This document shows positions 55,303 to 64,000 of a DNA stretch of 64,000 nt, piece after piece. A program made the position numbers and the translations under genes. Source of the DNA: Tianweitania aestuarii (GTDB taxonomy: Bacteria > Pseudomonadota > Alphaproteobacteria > Rhizobiales > Rhizobiaceae); NCBI RefSeq assembly GCF_018457165.1, contig NZ_JAFMNX010000003.1:248001-312000 (forward strand), given 5' to 3'. Each line of letters begins with the position of its first letter. Positions within the stretch are counted from its first letter, which is position 1. The notes below the pieces were generated by a model that saw nothing but the letters and a program-made list of their open reading frames with translations, was not told where the DNA came from and made no database searches.

Positions 55303-55730
55303 TCGTCACCAACACGGCCGCGCATGCGCTTCACCGTAGAGCGTCCCGCCTTTGCCTTGAGGCGGCGCTCGACCGAGCCTTTGGTGGGACGCGTTTTCTT
55401 GCGCGGCGGGGGCGGTGGTTCGGCGGCCTTCGAAAGAAGATCGACCAGCCGCTCGCGCGCATCGGCACGGTTGCGCTCCTGGGTGCGGAAGCGGTTGGCC
55501 TCGATCAGGATCTCGCCGTCTTTCGTGCCGCGCTGGCCGGCCAGGCGCAGCGCGCGCGTCTGCACGGCTTCAGGCAGATCGGAGGCCAGAAGGTCGAAGC
55601 GCAGCTGAACGGCGGTGGCGACCTTATTGACGTTCTGGCCGCCCGGGCCGGCGGCACGAATGAAGCTTTCCGAAAGATCGTCGTTTCGGATGCTCAACCC
55701 ATGGCCGATGGAAATGCGCTCGTCGCTCAT
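55299..55730 (-). CDS. arfB: Alternative ribosome-rescue factor ArfB (YaeJ)
   Basis: A 143-residue peptidyl-tRNA hydrolase that frees stalled ribosomes. The catalytic GGQ lies in FIRAAGPGGQNVNKVATAVQ near residue 31. The basic C-terminal tail (PPPRKKTRPTKGSVERRLKA), which enters the mRNA channel, is present, and this separates ArfB from release factors. It is the first gene of arfB-alkB. Confidence 0.95.
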   Translation of the reverse strand: MSDERISIGHGLSIRNDDLSESFIRAAGPGGQNVNKVATAVQLRFDLLASDLPEAVQTRALRLAGQRGTKDGEILIEANRFRTQERNRADARERLVDLLSKAAEPPPPPRKKTRPTKGSVERRLKAKAGRSTVKRMRGRVGDD

Positions 55731-55776
55731 GCGCCATCAGATGCAGCGGTCATTGCCAAAAGAAAAGGCCAAAAGA

Positions 55777-55803
55777 AAAGGCCCGGTTTGATGCCGGGCC
55801 TTT
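55777..55803 (-). terminator. Rho-independent terminator of pckA
   Basis: AAAGGCCCGG and CCGGGCCTTT pair around a seven-base loop; on the minus strand TTTTCTTTT follows. It lies 20 bases past the pckA stop. Confidence 0.88.
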
Positions 55804-55822
55804 GTTCGCTTGATGAAGCTGT

Positions 55823-57433
55823 TTACTCCGCCGCTTCGGGAACGCGGGGTGCTGCTTCGCGCACGGCGCCATCGACGTGGTCTTCGAACTTCGCGAAGTT
55901 GTCGATGAACATGCCGACGAGGCGGCGCGCCTGTGCGTCATAAGCGGCCTTATCCGCCCAAGTCGAACGCGGGTCGAGGATCGAACTGTCGACACCGGGC
56001 ACGGCCACCGGCACGGCGAAACCGAAATTGGCGTCGGTGCGGAATTCGGCCTCGTGCAGCGAACCGTCGAGAGCGGCTGCCAGCAGCGCGCGCGTCGCTT
56101 TGATAGGCATGCGCTTGCCCGTGCCGAAGGCGCCGTTGGTCCAGCCGGTGTTCACCAGCCAGCAATCGACCTGATGCTCTGCGATCAGCTCGCGCAGGAG
56201 GTTGCCGTATTCGCTGGGATGGCGCGGCATGAAGGGCGCGCCGAAGCAGGTCGAGAAGGTCGCTTCCGGTTCGGTCACGCCCTTTTCGGTTCCCGCCACC
56301 TTGGCGGTGTAGCCGGACAGGAAGTGATACATGGCCTGCGCCGGCGTCAGCTTGGCGATCGGCGGCATCACGCCGAAAGCATCGGCCGTCAGCATGATGA
56401 TGTTCTTGGGATGGTGACCGCGGCCCGTCTTGCTCGCATTGGGGATGAAGTCGAGCGGATAAGCGCAGCGCGTGTTTTCGGTGCGCGAGCCATCGTCGAA
56501 ATCCGGCACCCGGTTCTCATCGAGCACGACATTTTCCAGAACCGTGCCGAAGCGGCGGGTGGTGGAGAAGATCTCCGGCTCGGCTTCTTCAGACAGGCGG
56601 ATCGTCTTGGCATAGCAGCCGCCTTCGAAGTTGAAGACGCCGTCCGGCCCCCAGCCATGCTCGTCGTCGCCGATCAGAGTGCGCGACGGGTCGGCCGACA
56701 GGGTGGTCTTGCCGGTGCCCGACAGGCCGAAGAACACGGCCGTTTCGCCATCATGGCTTTCATTGGCCGAGCAATGCATCGGCATCACAGTCTTGGCCGG
56801 CAGAAGATAGTTGAGCGCCGTGAACACCGACTTCTTCATTTCGCCGGCATAGGACGTGCCGCCGATCAGAACGAGCATGTTGGTGAAATCCACCGCGATG
56901 ATCGTTTCGGTGCCCGAACCATGACGGGCCGGATCAGCCCGGAAAGACGGCAGGTCGATGATGGTGAGCGCCGGCGTGAAGTCCGCCAGTTCGGAGCGAT
57001 CCGGCCGGATCAGCAGGTTACGGATGAACTGGGAATGCCAGGCATATTCGGTGATCACGCGGGTGGGCAGGCGATGCACGGGATCGGCGCCGCCTTCGAG
57101 ATCCTGCACGAACAGGTCGAGACCTTCCGCATGAGCAAGGAAGTCGCGATGCAGCTGTTCGAAATGTTCGCGGCTGATCGGCTTGTTGTTGTCCCACCAG
57201 ACATGATCTTCGGTGTCGGCGTCGCGCACCACGAACTTGTCCTTGGGCGAGCGTCCGGTGTGTTCGCCGGTATCGGCAACAAGCGCGCCATGAGCGGACA
57301 GGCGCGCTTCCTTTCTTTGAATCGCAATCTCAGTGAGCTCTGCGGCGCCGAGATTGTAAAACACATGGCCCGGGTTCCGCAGCCCGCTTTCAAGCAAACC
57401 ATGGTGCGGATTGCGCGTACCGGTCTCGTTCAT
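55823..57433 (-). CDS. pckA: Phosphoenolpyruvate carboxykinase (ATP)
   Basis: A 536-residue gluconeogenic enzyme that makes PEP from oxaloacetate with ATP. The kinase P-loop is [20 protein letters not shown] near residue 240, with [20 protein letters not shown] and [20 protein letters not shown] also typical. The start at 57433 is chosen because GGGAGG lies just before it and the length equals that of rhizobial PckA. In rhizobia the ChvI regulator, encoded divergently here, is known to influence pckA; the shared 333-base gap makes that plausible. Confidence 0.97.
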   Translation of the reverse strand: MNETGTRNPHHGLLESGLRNPGHVFYNLGAAELTEIAIQRKEARLSAHGALVADTGEHTGRSPKDKFVVRDADTEDHVWWDNNKPISREHFEQLHRDFLAHAEGLDLFVQDLEGGADPVHRLPTRVITEYAWHSQFIRNLLIRPDRSELADFTPALTIIDLPSFRADPARHGSGTETIIAVDFTNMLVLIGGTSYAGEMKKSVFTALNYLLPAKTVMPMHCSANESHDGETAVFFGLSGTGKTTLSADPSRTLIGDDEHGWGPDGVFNFEGGCYAKTIRLSEEAEPEIFSTTRRFGTVLENVVLDENRVPDFDDGSRTENTRCAYPLDFIPNASKTGRGHHPKNIIMLTADAFGVMPPIAKLTPAQAMYHFLSGYTAKVAGTEKGVTEPEATFSTCFGAPFMPRHPSEYGNLLRELIAEHQVDCWLVNTGWTNGAFGTGKRMPIKATRALLAAALDGSLHEAEFRTDANFGFAVPVAVPGVDSSILDPRSTWADKAAYDAQARRLVGMFIDNFAKFEDHVDGAVREAAPRVPEAAE

Positions 57434-57766
57434 TACGCCTCCCAAGCGTCAACGGGATAAACATCGAGCGTCAGGGCTCATCTTTGTTGGGGAAACAGAA
57501 AAGCTGAACAATATCAAATCATTAATCGATTTAAAGATTTTAAAAAGCGTCTAAATCGGTTGTAAGACCCCGTTCGGGGGCTATCTTGGAGAACAAGCAC
57601 TTGTGTTGGTGCGCCCTTGGTTCTGCGGGGTGGCTCGTCTTGCCTTGCCCGAGGCCAGCCGCTACGGAATGAACCGGGTGCCACATTTTGTACCCAATTT
57701 GTCCTCCAGACAGCGCGCTCCTGCGACTGGAAAGGGACAGTCTAGCCTATGAGGGAGCAGCCGGAG
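57434..57766. promoter_or_regulatory. Divergent promoter region of pckA and chvI
   Basis: A 333-base gene-free stretch. It has an AT-rich part (57505-57555), a CCCCG-TT-CGGGG palindrome near 57568-57579 and a dyad ACAAG-CA-CTTGT at 57593-57604. Both genes start outward from it. I cannot assign exact -10/-35 elements or a ChvI box. Confidence 0.5.
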
Positions 57767-58468
57767 ATGGCTACGATCGCCTTGGTCGATGACGACCGCA
57801 ACATCCTGACCTCGGTGTCGATTGCACTGGAGTCGGAGGGTTACCGCGTCGAGACCTATACCGATGGGGCTTCCGCGCTGGAAGGCTTGGGCGCGCGCCC
57901 GCCAAACCTCGCAATCCTCGATATCAAGATGCCGCGCATGGATGGCATGGAGCTTCTGCGCCGCTTGCGCCAGAAGACCGACCTGCCGGTGATCTTCCTG
58001 ACATCGAAGGACGACGAGATCGACGAGCTGTTCGGCCTCAAGATGGGCGCCGACGATTTCATTCGCAAACCGTTTTCGCAGCGCCTTCTGGTGGAACGCG
58101 TGCGCGCCGTTCTGCGCCGCGCCAGCACTCGTGACCTGCCGGGCAAGTCGCCGGAAAAAGCCGCCCGCTCGCTCGAGCGCGGCCAACTGGTGATGGACCA
58201 GGAACGCCATACCTGCACCTGGAAGGGTGAGCCGGTGACGCTGACGGTCACCGAATTTCTCATCCTGCATTCCCTGGCGCAGCGCCCGGGCGTCGTGAAA
58301 AGCCGCGATGCCCTGATGGATTCGGCCTATGACGAGCAGGTCTATGTCGACGACCGCACCATCGACAGTCACATCAAGCGCCTGCGCAAGAAGTTCAAGC
58401 AGGTCGATGACGACTTCGAGATGATCGAAACGCTGTATGGCGTCGGTTATCGCTTCAAGGAAGCGTGA
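57767..58468 (+). CDS. chvI: Response regulator ChvI (OmpR/PhoB family)
   Basis: A 233-residue two-component regulator. The receiver domain opens [20 protein letters not shown] and the phospho-acceptor is Asp52 in [14 protein letters not shown] winged helix follows (about 140-233), with [20 protein letters not shown] and [17 protein letters not shown]. The start at 57767 is used because GGGAG lies eight to ten bases upstream; an ATG six codons earlier has no ribosome site. In rhizobia and Brucella (BvrR) the pair controls envelope, acid response and host interaction. ChvG follows after 32 bases. Confidence 0.95.
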   Translation: MATIALVDDDRNILTSVSIALESEGYRVETYTDGASALEGLGARPPNLAILDIKMPRMDGMELLRRLRQKTDLPVIFLTSKDDEIDELFGLKMGADDFIRKPFSQRLLVERVRAVLRRASTRDLPGKSPEKAARSLERGQLVMDQERHTCTWKGEPVTLTVTEFLILHSLAQRPGVVKSRDALMDSAYDEQVYVDDRTIDSHIKRLRKKFKQVDDDFEMIETLYGVGYRFKEA

Positions 58469-58500
58469 GGCGAAACGCCAGATCGAAGCGGGGTTGCGCA

Positions 58501-60297
58501 ATGACGCAAGCGGACGAGCCGCGCACCGGTGTCGTCAAACCGGTTGGCGCCCCGATGCGCCAATCGCGTCGGCGCTTGCGCATCGGCTGGAGCCGCTTCA
58601 ACCGCACCCTGCAGCGCTTTCTCGGCCATTACGTCTTTTCCAGCCTGACGCGGCGCATTCTCGTTTTGAACCTCGCCGCGCTCGGCGTACTCGTTGTCGG
58701 CATTTCCTATCTCAACCAGTTTCGTGACGGGCTGATCGACGCCAAGGTCGAAAGCCTGATGACGCAGGGCGAAATCATCGCCAGCGCGATCGCGGCCTCG
58801 GCCACGGTGGACACGGATTCGATCAGCATCGATCCGGAAGCGCTTCTGGAACTGCAGGCCGGCGAAAGCGTCGCGCCCGGTTCCGACCAGCTCGACAGCC
58901 TCGATTTCCCGATCAATCCCGAACGGGTCGCGCCGCTTCTGCGTCGCCTGATTTCGCCCACCAAGACCCGGGCGCGCATCTATGATCGCGATGCCAATCT
59001 GCTTCTGGATTCCAGCCGGCTTTATTCGCGCGGCCAGATCCTGCGCTACAACCTGCCGCCGGTGGAAGAAGAACCGAACTGGTTCGAACAGGCCGAAGAT
59101 TACCTGATCAGCTTTTTCCGCCGCACCGATCTTCCCGTTTACAAGGAAGCGCCGGGCGGTAGCGGCACGGCGTTTCCCGAAGTGATGACGGCGCTGACCG
59201 GCGGACCGTCCACCATCGTGCGCACCGGCGAACAGGGCGAGCTGATCGTGTCGGTGGCCGTGCCGGTGCAGCGCTTTCGTGCCGTGCTCGGCGTGCTGAT
59301 GCTATCGACGCAAGGCGGCGATATCGACAAGATCGTCGCCGAAGAGCGCAAGGCGATCTATCGTGTGTTCGGCGTGGCGGCCTTGGTCGTCGCGATCCTG
59401 TCGATGCTGCTCGCTTCCACCATCGCCCAGCCGCTGCGCCGCCTGGCCGCCGCTGCCGTTCGGGTGCGTCGGGGTTCGTCGACGCGCGAGGAAATCCCGG
59501 ACTTTTCCGAACGCGGCGACGAGATCGGCAATCTGTCGATTGCGGTGCGCGACATGACCAACGCGCTTTATGCCCGCATCGAAGCGATCGAGAGTTTCGC
59601 GGCCGATGTGGCGCATGAGTTGAAGAACCCGCTGACCTCGCTGCGCAGCGCGGTGGAAACCCTGCCGCTCGCCAAGAAGCCGGAAGCGCGCGATCGTTTG
59701 ATGGAAGTGATCCAGCACGATGTGCGACGCCTCGACCGCCTGATCACCGACATTTCCGACGCCTCGCGTCTCGATGCGGAACTGGCGCGCGACGATTCCG
59801 CCAAGGTCGATCTGAAGAAGCTGATCACCGACATCGTTTCGATTTCGGCCGAGCCCGGCCGCCACAAGAAGCCGGTGGCGATCAGCTTCACGGCGGAAAA
59901 GCTGCCGCAGGGAATCAAGGCCTTTTCTGTGCTCGGCCATGATCTGCGCCTGGGGCAGGTGCTGACCAATCTGATCGAGAATGCGCGCTCCTTTGTGCCG
60001 GAAGAAGACGGGGCGATCGACATCAACCTGGCGCGCAAGGGTAAGCGCTTCGTGATCACCGTGTCCGACAATGGGCCCGGCATCGGGGTGGAGAATATCG
60101 AGCGCATCTTCGAGCGCTTTTATACCGACCGCCCGTCGAGCGAGGCGTTCGGCCAGAATTCCGGCCTCGGCCTGTCGATCAGCCGCCAGATCGTGGAAGC
60201 CCATGGGGGCACGTTGAGCGCCGAGAATATTTTGGGCGTCACGCCCGGCCATTATCTTGGTGCGCGCTTCATCGTCAGCCTGCCGGCCGAAAGCTGA
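58501..60297 (+). CDS. chvG: Sensor histidine kinase ChvG
   Basis: A 598-residue membrane sensor. After a basic N-terminus come a first membrane helix (ILVLNLAALGVLVVGIS), a periplasmic domain of about 230 residues, and a second helix (VFGVAALVVAILSMLLASTI). A HAMP domain leads to the H-box DVAHELKNPLTSLRSAVETL (His near residue 385), then N-box LTNLIENARSFVPEEDGAID and G-boxes SDNGPGIGVENIERIFERFY and NSGLGLSISRQIVEAHGG. It pairs with ChvI directly upstream; in rhizobia its activity is held down by periplasmic ExoR, which is not in this window. Confidence 0.95.
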   Translation: MTQADEPRTGVVKPVGAPMRQSRRRLRIGWSRFNRTLQRFLGHYVFSSLTRRILVLNLAALGVLVVGISYLNQFRDGLIDAKVESLMTQGEIIASAIAASATVDTDSISIDPEALLELQAGESVAPGSDQLDSLDFPINPERVAPLLRRLISPTKTRARIYDRDANLLLDSSRLYSRGQILRYNLPPVEEEPNWFEQAEDYLISFFRRTDLPVYKEAPGGSGTAFPEVMTALTGGPSTIVRTGEQGELIVSVAVPVQRFRAVLGVLMLSTQGGDIDKIVAEERKAIYRVFGVAALVVAILSMLLASTIAQPLRRLAAAAVRVRRGSSTREEIPDFSERGDEIGNLSIAVRDMTNALYARIEAIESFAADVAHELKNPLTSLRSAVETLPLAKKPEARDRLMEVIQHDVRRLDRLITDISDASRLDAELARDDSAKVDLKKLITDIVSISAEPGRHKKPVAISFTAEKLPQGIKAFSVLGHDLRLGQVLTNLIENARSFVPEEDGAIDINLARKGKRFVITVSDNGPGIGVENIERIFERFYTDRPSSEAFGQNSGLGLSISRQIVEAHGGTLSAENILGVTPGHYLGARFIVSLPAES

Positions 60298-60305
60298 GCC
60301 GCAAT

Positions 60306-60767
60306 ATGGGCGCTGCCAACCATCACGGCACGCTCGTTGTTGTCGGCGACACGGGCGTGTTGATCCGCGGCCAATCGGGTTCAGGCAAGAGCACGCTGGC
60401 GCTTGCCCTGATCGCGGCCGGTCAGCGGCTGGGTTTGTTTGTTCGCCTCGTGGCGGATGATCAGGTTTATCTGCAACACCATCACGGTCGCCTGATCGGA
60501 TGGGTGCCGCAGCCTCTCGCCGGTCTGGTGGAAATGCCGCCGCTCGGTCCCGTGCCGATCGCCTTCGAGCCTCGCGCCCAGGTGGACTGGGTGGTGGATC
60601 TCGTTACGCCGAACGACACGGAGCGGATGGTGGATATCGGCCCGATCACGCTCGATCGGGTGACCCTGCCTTTGCTGAAGCTCCCGCAGCGCAACACGGA
60701 ACCGGCCGTTACGGCGTTGCTTAAAATCCTCGGTGACAAAGTTTTGCCTGGAAAGTTACCGCTCTGA
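60306..60767 (+). CDS. hprK: Short HPr kinase/phosphorylase
   Basis: A 153-residue HprK that has only the C-terminal kinase domain, the short form usual in alphaproteobacteria. The P-loop is VLIRGQSGSGKSTLALALIA near residue 19. It phosphorylates the regulatory serine of HPr. The N-terminal domain of the Gram-positive enzyme is absent. It follows chvG by eight bases, so the kinase of the carbon regulator and the envelope sensor share an operon. Confidence 0.93.
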   Translation: MGAANHHGTLVVVGDTGVLIRGQSGSGKSTLALALIAAGQRLGLFVRLVADDQVYLQHHHGRLIGWVPQPLAGLVEMPPLGPVPIAFEPRAQVDWVVDLVTPNDTERMVDIGPITLDRVTLPLLKLPQRNTEPAVTALLKILGDKVLPGKLPL

Positions 60768-60910
60768 GGCGCAAACTGCGGCATTGTGACCATCCAAAGC
60801 GCAGATAATGGCTTGTCAACGGCGAGCGCCTCGACAAGATGGCCGTTCCGCACCTGCGAAGGGGCGGCCGCCATCCACTATCCGGCGGATCTGACAGGAG
60901 TCGCTCAAGA

Positions 60911-61312
60911 ATGATCGGACTCGTGCTGGTGACGCACGGTCGCCTGGCCGAAGAATTCCGCTTAGCCGTCGAGCATGTGGTCGGCGCGCAAACACAGTTC
61001 ATGACTGTGTGCATCGGTGCGGATGATAATATGGAACAGCGCCGGCAGGACATCGTTGATGCGGTGGCCGAGGTCGATACCGGCAAGGGCGTGATCATCC
61101 TGACCGACATGTTCGGCGGCACGCCCTCCAACCTCGCCATCTCCGTGATGGAGACCGGACGCGTGGAAGTGATTGCCGGCACCAATCTGCCGATGCTGAT
61201 CAAGCTCACCAGCGTGCGCGTCACCCATTCGATGCAGCAGGCCCTCGATTACGCGCAGATGGCCGGCCGCAAATATATTAGCGTCGCGAGCCAAATGCTG
61301 ACCTGTAAATGA
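60911..61312 (+). CDS. EIIA component of mannose-type phosphotransferase system (regulatory)
   Basis: A 133-residue EIIA-Man protein. It opens MIGLVLVTHGRLAEEFRLAV with the phospho-accepting His9, and the signature ILTDMFGGTPSNLAISVMET is complete. No EIIB, EIIC or EIID genes are nearby, so it is probably a regulatory protein, not a sugar importer, as proposed for the PTS-Ntr chains of alphaproteobacteria. The 143 bases before it hold nothing I recognise. It overlaps the HPr gene by four bases. Confidence 0.93.
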   Translation: MIGLVLVTHGRLAEEFRLAVEHVVGAQTQFMTVCIGADDNMEQRRQDIVDAVAEVDTGKGVIILTDMFGGTPSNLAISVMETGRVEVIAGTNLPMLIKLTSVRVTHSMQQALDYAQMAGRKYISVASQMLTCK

Positions 61313-61611
61313 CCATTACCCAGAACGCGGCCCCCAACGCTGCCCTGACCCGAGAACTCAAGATCGTGAACCAGCGCGGATTGCATGCGCGGGCTTCCGC
61401 CAAGTTCGTGCAGGTCGCCGGCAGCTTCAACGCCGATGTTCGGGTGGAAAAGGACGGGGTGAGCGTTGGCGGCACCTCGATCATGGGCCTGATGATGCTG
61501 GCGGCCAGCCCCGGCTGTTCGATCCGCGTCAGCGCCAAGGGTGATGAGGCCGCGCAGGTGATCCAGGCGCTGGAAGCCTTGATCGCCGACCGCTTCGGCG
61601 AAGAGCACTAA
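61309..61611 (+). CDS. ptsH: Phosphocarrier protein HPr
   Basis: A 100-residue HPr. The active-site histidine is His26 in IVNQRGLHARASAKFVQVAG, and the regulatory serine is Ser57 in VSVGGTSIMGLMML. The extra N-terminal 12 residues are unlike the usual 85-88-residue form. It receives phosphate from EI-Ntr (elsewhere) and passes it to the EIIA encoded just upstream; HprK at 60.3 kb should modify Ser57. Confidence 0.95.
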   Translation: MTITQNAAPNAALTRELKIVNQRGLHARASAKFVQVAGSFNADVRVEKDGVSVGGTSIMGLMMLAASPGCSIRVSAKGDEAAQVIQALEALIADRFGEEH

Positions 61612-61624
61612 GCTTCATAACGAC

Positions 61625-61640
61625 ATAAAGACCTCTTTAT
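61625..61640. promoter_or_regulatory. ATAAAGA-CC-TCTTTAT dyad before ahcY
   Basis: Perfect seven-base arms separated by two bases, about 100 bases before the ahcY start and 13 past the HPr stop. The form resembles operators of ArsR-family SAH-responsive regulators (SahR type) that control ahcY and methionine-cycle genes in proteobacteria. No such regulator gene is in the window. Confidence 0.5.
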
Positions 61641-61738
61641 ATGAGATTGTCTGATCGGGCTGCCTCTGCTAGGAGGACGGCATATCGCGCGCGCTCGATC
61701 CTTTTCCGCGCGCTGCCGTTTTCTGGAAGGAAGCTTTC

Positions 61739-63139
61739 ATGACCACCACCAACGATCATATCATTGCCGACATCAAGCTTGCGGACTGGGGCCGCAAGGA
61801 AATCGAGATCGCCGAAACCGAGATGCCGGGCCTGATGGCCACGCGCGAAGAGTTCGGTGCGTCGCAGCCGCTCAAGGGCGCGCGCATTTCCGGTTCGCTT
61901 CACATGACGATCCAGACCGCCGTTCTGATCGAAACGCTGCAGGCTGTCGGCGCCGACGTGCGCTGGGCCTCCTGCAACATCTTTTCCACGCAGGACCATG
62001 CGGCCGCCGCGATTGCTGCCACCGGCACGCCGGTCTTCGCAATCAAGGGCGAGACGCTGGAAGACTACTGGCGCTACACCGACCAGATCTTCCAATGGCC
62101 GGATGGCGAGCCCACCAACCTCATTCTCGACGATGGCGGCGACGCAACGATGTATATCCTGATCGGCGCGCGCGCCGAAGCCGGCGAGGACGTCCTGTCC
62201 AATCCCGGCAACGAGGAAGAAGAAATCCTGTTTGCGCAGATCAAGACGCGCATGGGGCAGACGCCCGGCTTCTTCACCCGCACCCGCGACGCCATCAAGG
62301 GCGTCAGCGAGGAAACCACCACCGGCGTGAACCGTCTTTATCAGCTGCAGAAACGCGATTTGCTGCCGTTCCCGGCCATCAACGTCAACGACTCGGTGAC
62401 CAAGTCGAAGTTCGACAACAAGTATGGCTGCAAGGAATCGCTGGTGGACGGCATTCGCCGCGGCACCGACGTGATGATGGCCGGCAAGGTCGCCGTTGTG
62501 TGCGGCTATGGCGATGTCGGCAAGGGTTCGTCCGCATCGCTGCGCGGCGCGGGTGCCCGCGTGAAGGTCACGGAAGTCGATCCGATCTGCGCGCTGCAGG
62601 CGGCGATGGACGGCTTCGAGGTCGTCACGCTGGAAGATGCCGCACCGACCGCCGACATCGTGATCACCACCACCGGCAACAAGGACGTGATCACGCTCGA
62701 ACACATGCGCCTGATGAAGAACATGGCGATCGTCGGCAATATCGGTCACTTCGACAACGAGATCCAGGTCGCAGCCCTGCGCAACCTGAAGTGGACCAAT
62801 GTGAAGCCGCAGGTCGACATGGTCGAATTTCCTGACGGCAAGCGCCTGATCCTCCTGTCGGAAGGCCGTTTGCTCAATCTCGGCAACGCCACCGGCCACC
62901 CGTCCTTCGTGATGTCGGCCTCCTTCACCAACCAGGTGCTGGCGCAGATCGAACTTTGGACGAAGGGTGCGGAGTACCGCAACGAGGTTTACACGCTGCC
63001 CAAGCACCTCGACGAGAAGGTCGCGCGCCTGCATCTCGACAAGCTCGGCGCCAAGCTCACCACGCTGTCGGACGAACAGGCCGCCTATATTGGCGTGACG
63101 CCGGAAGGTCCGTTCAAGGCGGAACACTACCGCTACTGA
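61739..63139 (+). CDS. ahcY: Adenosylhomocysteinase
   Basis: A 466-residue NAD-dependent enzyme that splits S-adenosylhomocysteine into adenosine and homocysteine. The substrate region [20 protein letters not shown], the [19 protein letters not shown] segment, the NAD motif [20 protein letters not shown] near residue 250, and the C-terminal KAEHYRY are all present. GGAAGGAAG lies before the ATG. The internal insert of about 40 residues ([20 protein letters not shown]) is the bacterial form. A dyad upstream suggests its own promoter. Confidence 0.97.
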   Translation: MTTTNDHIIADIKLADWGRKEIEIAETEMPGLMATREEFGASQPLKGARISGSLHMTIQTAVLIETLQAVGADVRWASCNIFSTQDHAAAAIAATGTPVFAIKGETLEDYWRYTDQIFQWPDGEPTNLILDDGGDATMYILIGARAEAGEDVLSNPGNEEEEILFAQIKTRMGQTPGFFTRTRDAIKGVSEETTTGVNRLYQLQKRDLLPFPAINVNDSVTKSKFDNKYGCKESLVDGIRRGTDVMMAGKVAVVCGYGDVGKGSSASLRGAGARVKVTEVDPICALQAAMDGFEVVTLEDAAPTADIVITTTGNKDVITLEHMRLMKNMAIVGNIGHFDNEIQVAALRNLKWTNVKPQVDMVEFPDGKRLILLSEGRLLNLGNATGHPSFVMSASFTNQVLAQIELWTKGAEYRNEVYTLPKHLDEKVARLHLDKLGAKLTTLSDEQAAYIGVTPEGPFKAEHYRY

Positions 63140-63167
63140 TACGGCGGCGGATAACCACAACATATTG

Positions 63168-63206
63168 AGGCGCGGCCATTGACTTTTGGCCGCGCCTTTC
63201 TTTTTC
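63168..63206 (+). terminator. Rho-independent terminator of ahcY
   Basis: AGGCGCGGCCA and TGGCCGCGCCT form a perfect eleven-pair stem with an eight-base loop, then TTTCTTTTTC. It begins 29 bases past the ahcY stop. Confidence 0.9.
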
Positions 63207-63345
63207 GCCGCAAGATTCTTCCCGCAGATTCCCGATAACTGTACAGTGTCATGATTCGCGATATCGGACGCTGGGGCGCGGGGCGAAGAGCCCACCCGGT
63301 ATCGCAGCCAGGCGGTCTTGGCAGGCGGCGAGAGGGTTACAAGAC

Positions 63346-64000
63346 ATGCCATCCAACGACCCGCTTCAAGCGGGGATGCTCGTTTCAAGATGCGGCCAGG
63401 CCGTCACCAGTCTGCTGCAGACCGGCCGACGAACCGTTCGCCATCTGACAATGCTTGCCACAGGATCGGCGTCGATCGCGCTTCTCGCGGCCTCGCCGGC
63501 GCTGGCGCAAAGCGGCGGCTTTGTTATGAGCACGCTGGAAGTCATCCAGTTCGCCACCTTTTGCGGCATTCTCTTTGCCGCCATGATTTCCGCCGTCTGG
63601 TTGATCCGCGAGCGTGGCCGCACGGCTGCCGAAAATGTCGATCTGCGCACGCGGGTGGCCGAGCTCGGCACCCAGGCGCAGCGCGCCGATGCGCTGCTCA
63701 ACATGCGCGATCAGCGGATCGTGGTGTGGGACGCCGAAGGCAAGCGCCCGGATCTGGTTGGCGGATTGCCGATCGAAGCCGGCGCACCGGAAGAACGCGC
63801 CGCGTTTCTCGCTTTCGGGCGCTGGCTGATGCCGCGCTCGGCCGCAGCCCTCGATCATGCCGTCTCCGCTTTGCGCGACCATGCGACTCCCTTCGAACTG
63901 ACGGTGGAAACCCAAAACGGTGCGCTGCTCGATGTTCAGGGTCGTCGCTCGCCGAGCCTGGCGCTGCTGCGCTTCACCTCGCTCAGCCAGGCACAGCGCG
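63346..64000 (+). CDS. Membrane-anchored sensor protein, probable PAS histidine kinase (cut by window edge)
   Basis: The first 218 codons of a plus-strand gene with no stop before the window ends. There is a hydrophobic segment at about 36-54 (LATGSASIALLAASPALAQS, signal-like) and a second at 65-85 (VIQFATFCGILFAAMISAVW), then a coiled-coil-like stretch (ENVDLRTRVAELGTQAQRAD) and the start of a PAS-like domain (NMRDQRIVVWDAEGKRPDLV). Rhizobiales often have a large PAS sensor kinase after ahcY. The kinase domain is outside, so this is only probable. The 206 bases before it hold the ahcY terminator. Confidence 0.7.
   Translation, partial: MPSNDPLQAGMLVSRCGQAVTSLLQTGRRTVRHLTMLATGSASIALLAASPALAQSGGFVMSTLEVIQFATFCGILFAAMISAVWLIRERGRTAAENVDLRTRVAELGTQAQRADALLNMRDQRIVVWDAEGKRPDLVGGLPIEAGAPEERAAFLAFGRWLMPRSAAALDHAVSALRDHATPFELTVETQNGALLDVQGRRSPSLALLRFTSLSQAQR

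Noticed and set aside
61612-61738. SAM or SAH riboswitch before ahcY
   Set aside because: The 127-base leader shows no pseudoknot-like conserved core that I recognise; only the short dyad stands out.
61637-63388. A 583-residue minus-strand frame opposite ahcY
   Set aside because: It is the longest shadow in the window but shows no domain, and ahcY on the plus strand is certain.
1-64000. CRISPR array, insertion sequence or prophage
   Set aside because: No direct-repeat array, transposase, integrase or phage structural gene was seen on either strand.

Overview
This window looks like a single chromosomal segment of an alphaproteobacterium of the order Hyphomicrobiales (Rhizobiales), most like the Rhizobiaceae/Phyllobacteriaceae. 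The evidence is the gene order and marker families: hemE-origin-PPSR-maf-aroE-coaE-dnaQ-secB, gidA(mnmG)-rsmG-parA-parB, hslUV beside hisBHAFE-coaA, pckA-chvI-chvG-hprK-EIIA-HPr-ahcY, a GAAC-N7-GAAC LexA box in front of imuA-imuB-dnaE2, and Rhizobiales-type DUF1402, DUF2585 and DUF2628 proteins. GC content is high, so long antisense shadow frames are common; they have been left out.

Layout. 1-6.7 kb: the 5' part of ftsK, a Crp/Fnr regulator, the ammonium module glnK-amtB with a possible sigma-54 promoter, tesB, a UbiH-type hydroxylase, and a YbaK-type deacylase. 6.7-10.7 kb: accessory and metabolic genes (OsmC, a Phd/VapC toxin-antitoxin pair with a perfect operator palindrome, a FOXRED1-like FAD oxidoreductase, a CitE-like CoA-ester lyase, DUF1737, a zincin). 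10.9-16.8 kb: the SOS mutagenesis cassette. 16.8-19.6 kb: Trm112, Lon-substrate domain, CnoX-like thioredoxin, ProX and tRNA-Gly(GCC). 19.7-22.8 kb: a MarR / M20 hydrolase / MFS cassette beside the tRNA. 22.9-25.1 kb: a three-gene phospholipid cluster (CdsA-like, PlsC-like, CDP-alcohol phosphotransferase with an altered motif). 25.2-35 kb: holA, then parB-parA-rsmG-mnmG-mnmE and rho-hemJ-hemE, all pointing left. 34.8-35.2 kb: the probable replication origin. 35.2-38.8 kb: PPSR-maf-aroE-coaE-dnaQ, pointing right. 38.9-44 kb: secB, fxsA, tim44-like, mltA, smr, a helix-turn-helix gene and DUF1402. 44-53.5 kb: hslU and hslV with membrane and GNAT genes between them, then the his operon running into coaA. 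53.5-55.7 kb: PAP2-like, alkB, arfB. 55.8-64 kb: pckA, the ChvG/ChvI two-component system, a short regulatory phosphotransferase chain, ahcY, and the start of a membrane-anchored sensor protein.

How the genes work together. The centre is an origin and centromere region: genes on both sides are transcribed away from the candidate oriC, parAB lie about 7-8 kb from it, and a near-perfect parS lies inside rsmG. The right end couples envelope/acid sensing (ChvG/ChvI), carbon control (HprK-HPr-EIIA) and gluconeogenesis (PckA). The most unusual items are the lipid trio with a motif substitution, the 170-nt imuA/imuB overlap, the toxin-antitoxin operator, and the extra parS-like sites. No CRISPR array, prophage, insertion sequence or rRNA gene was seen.
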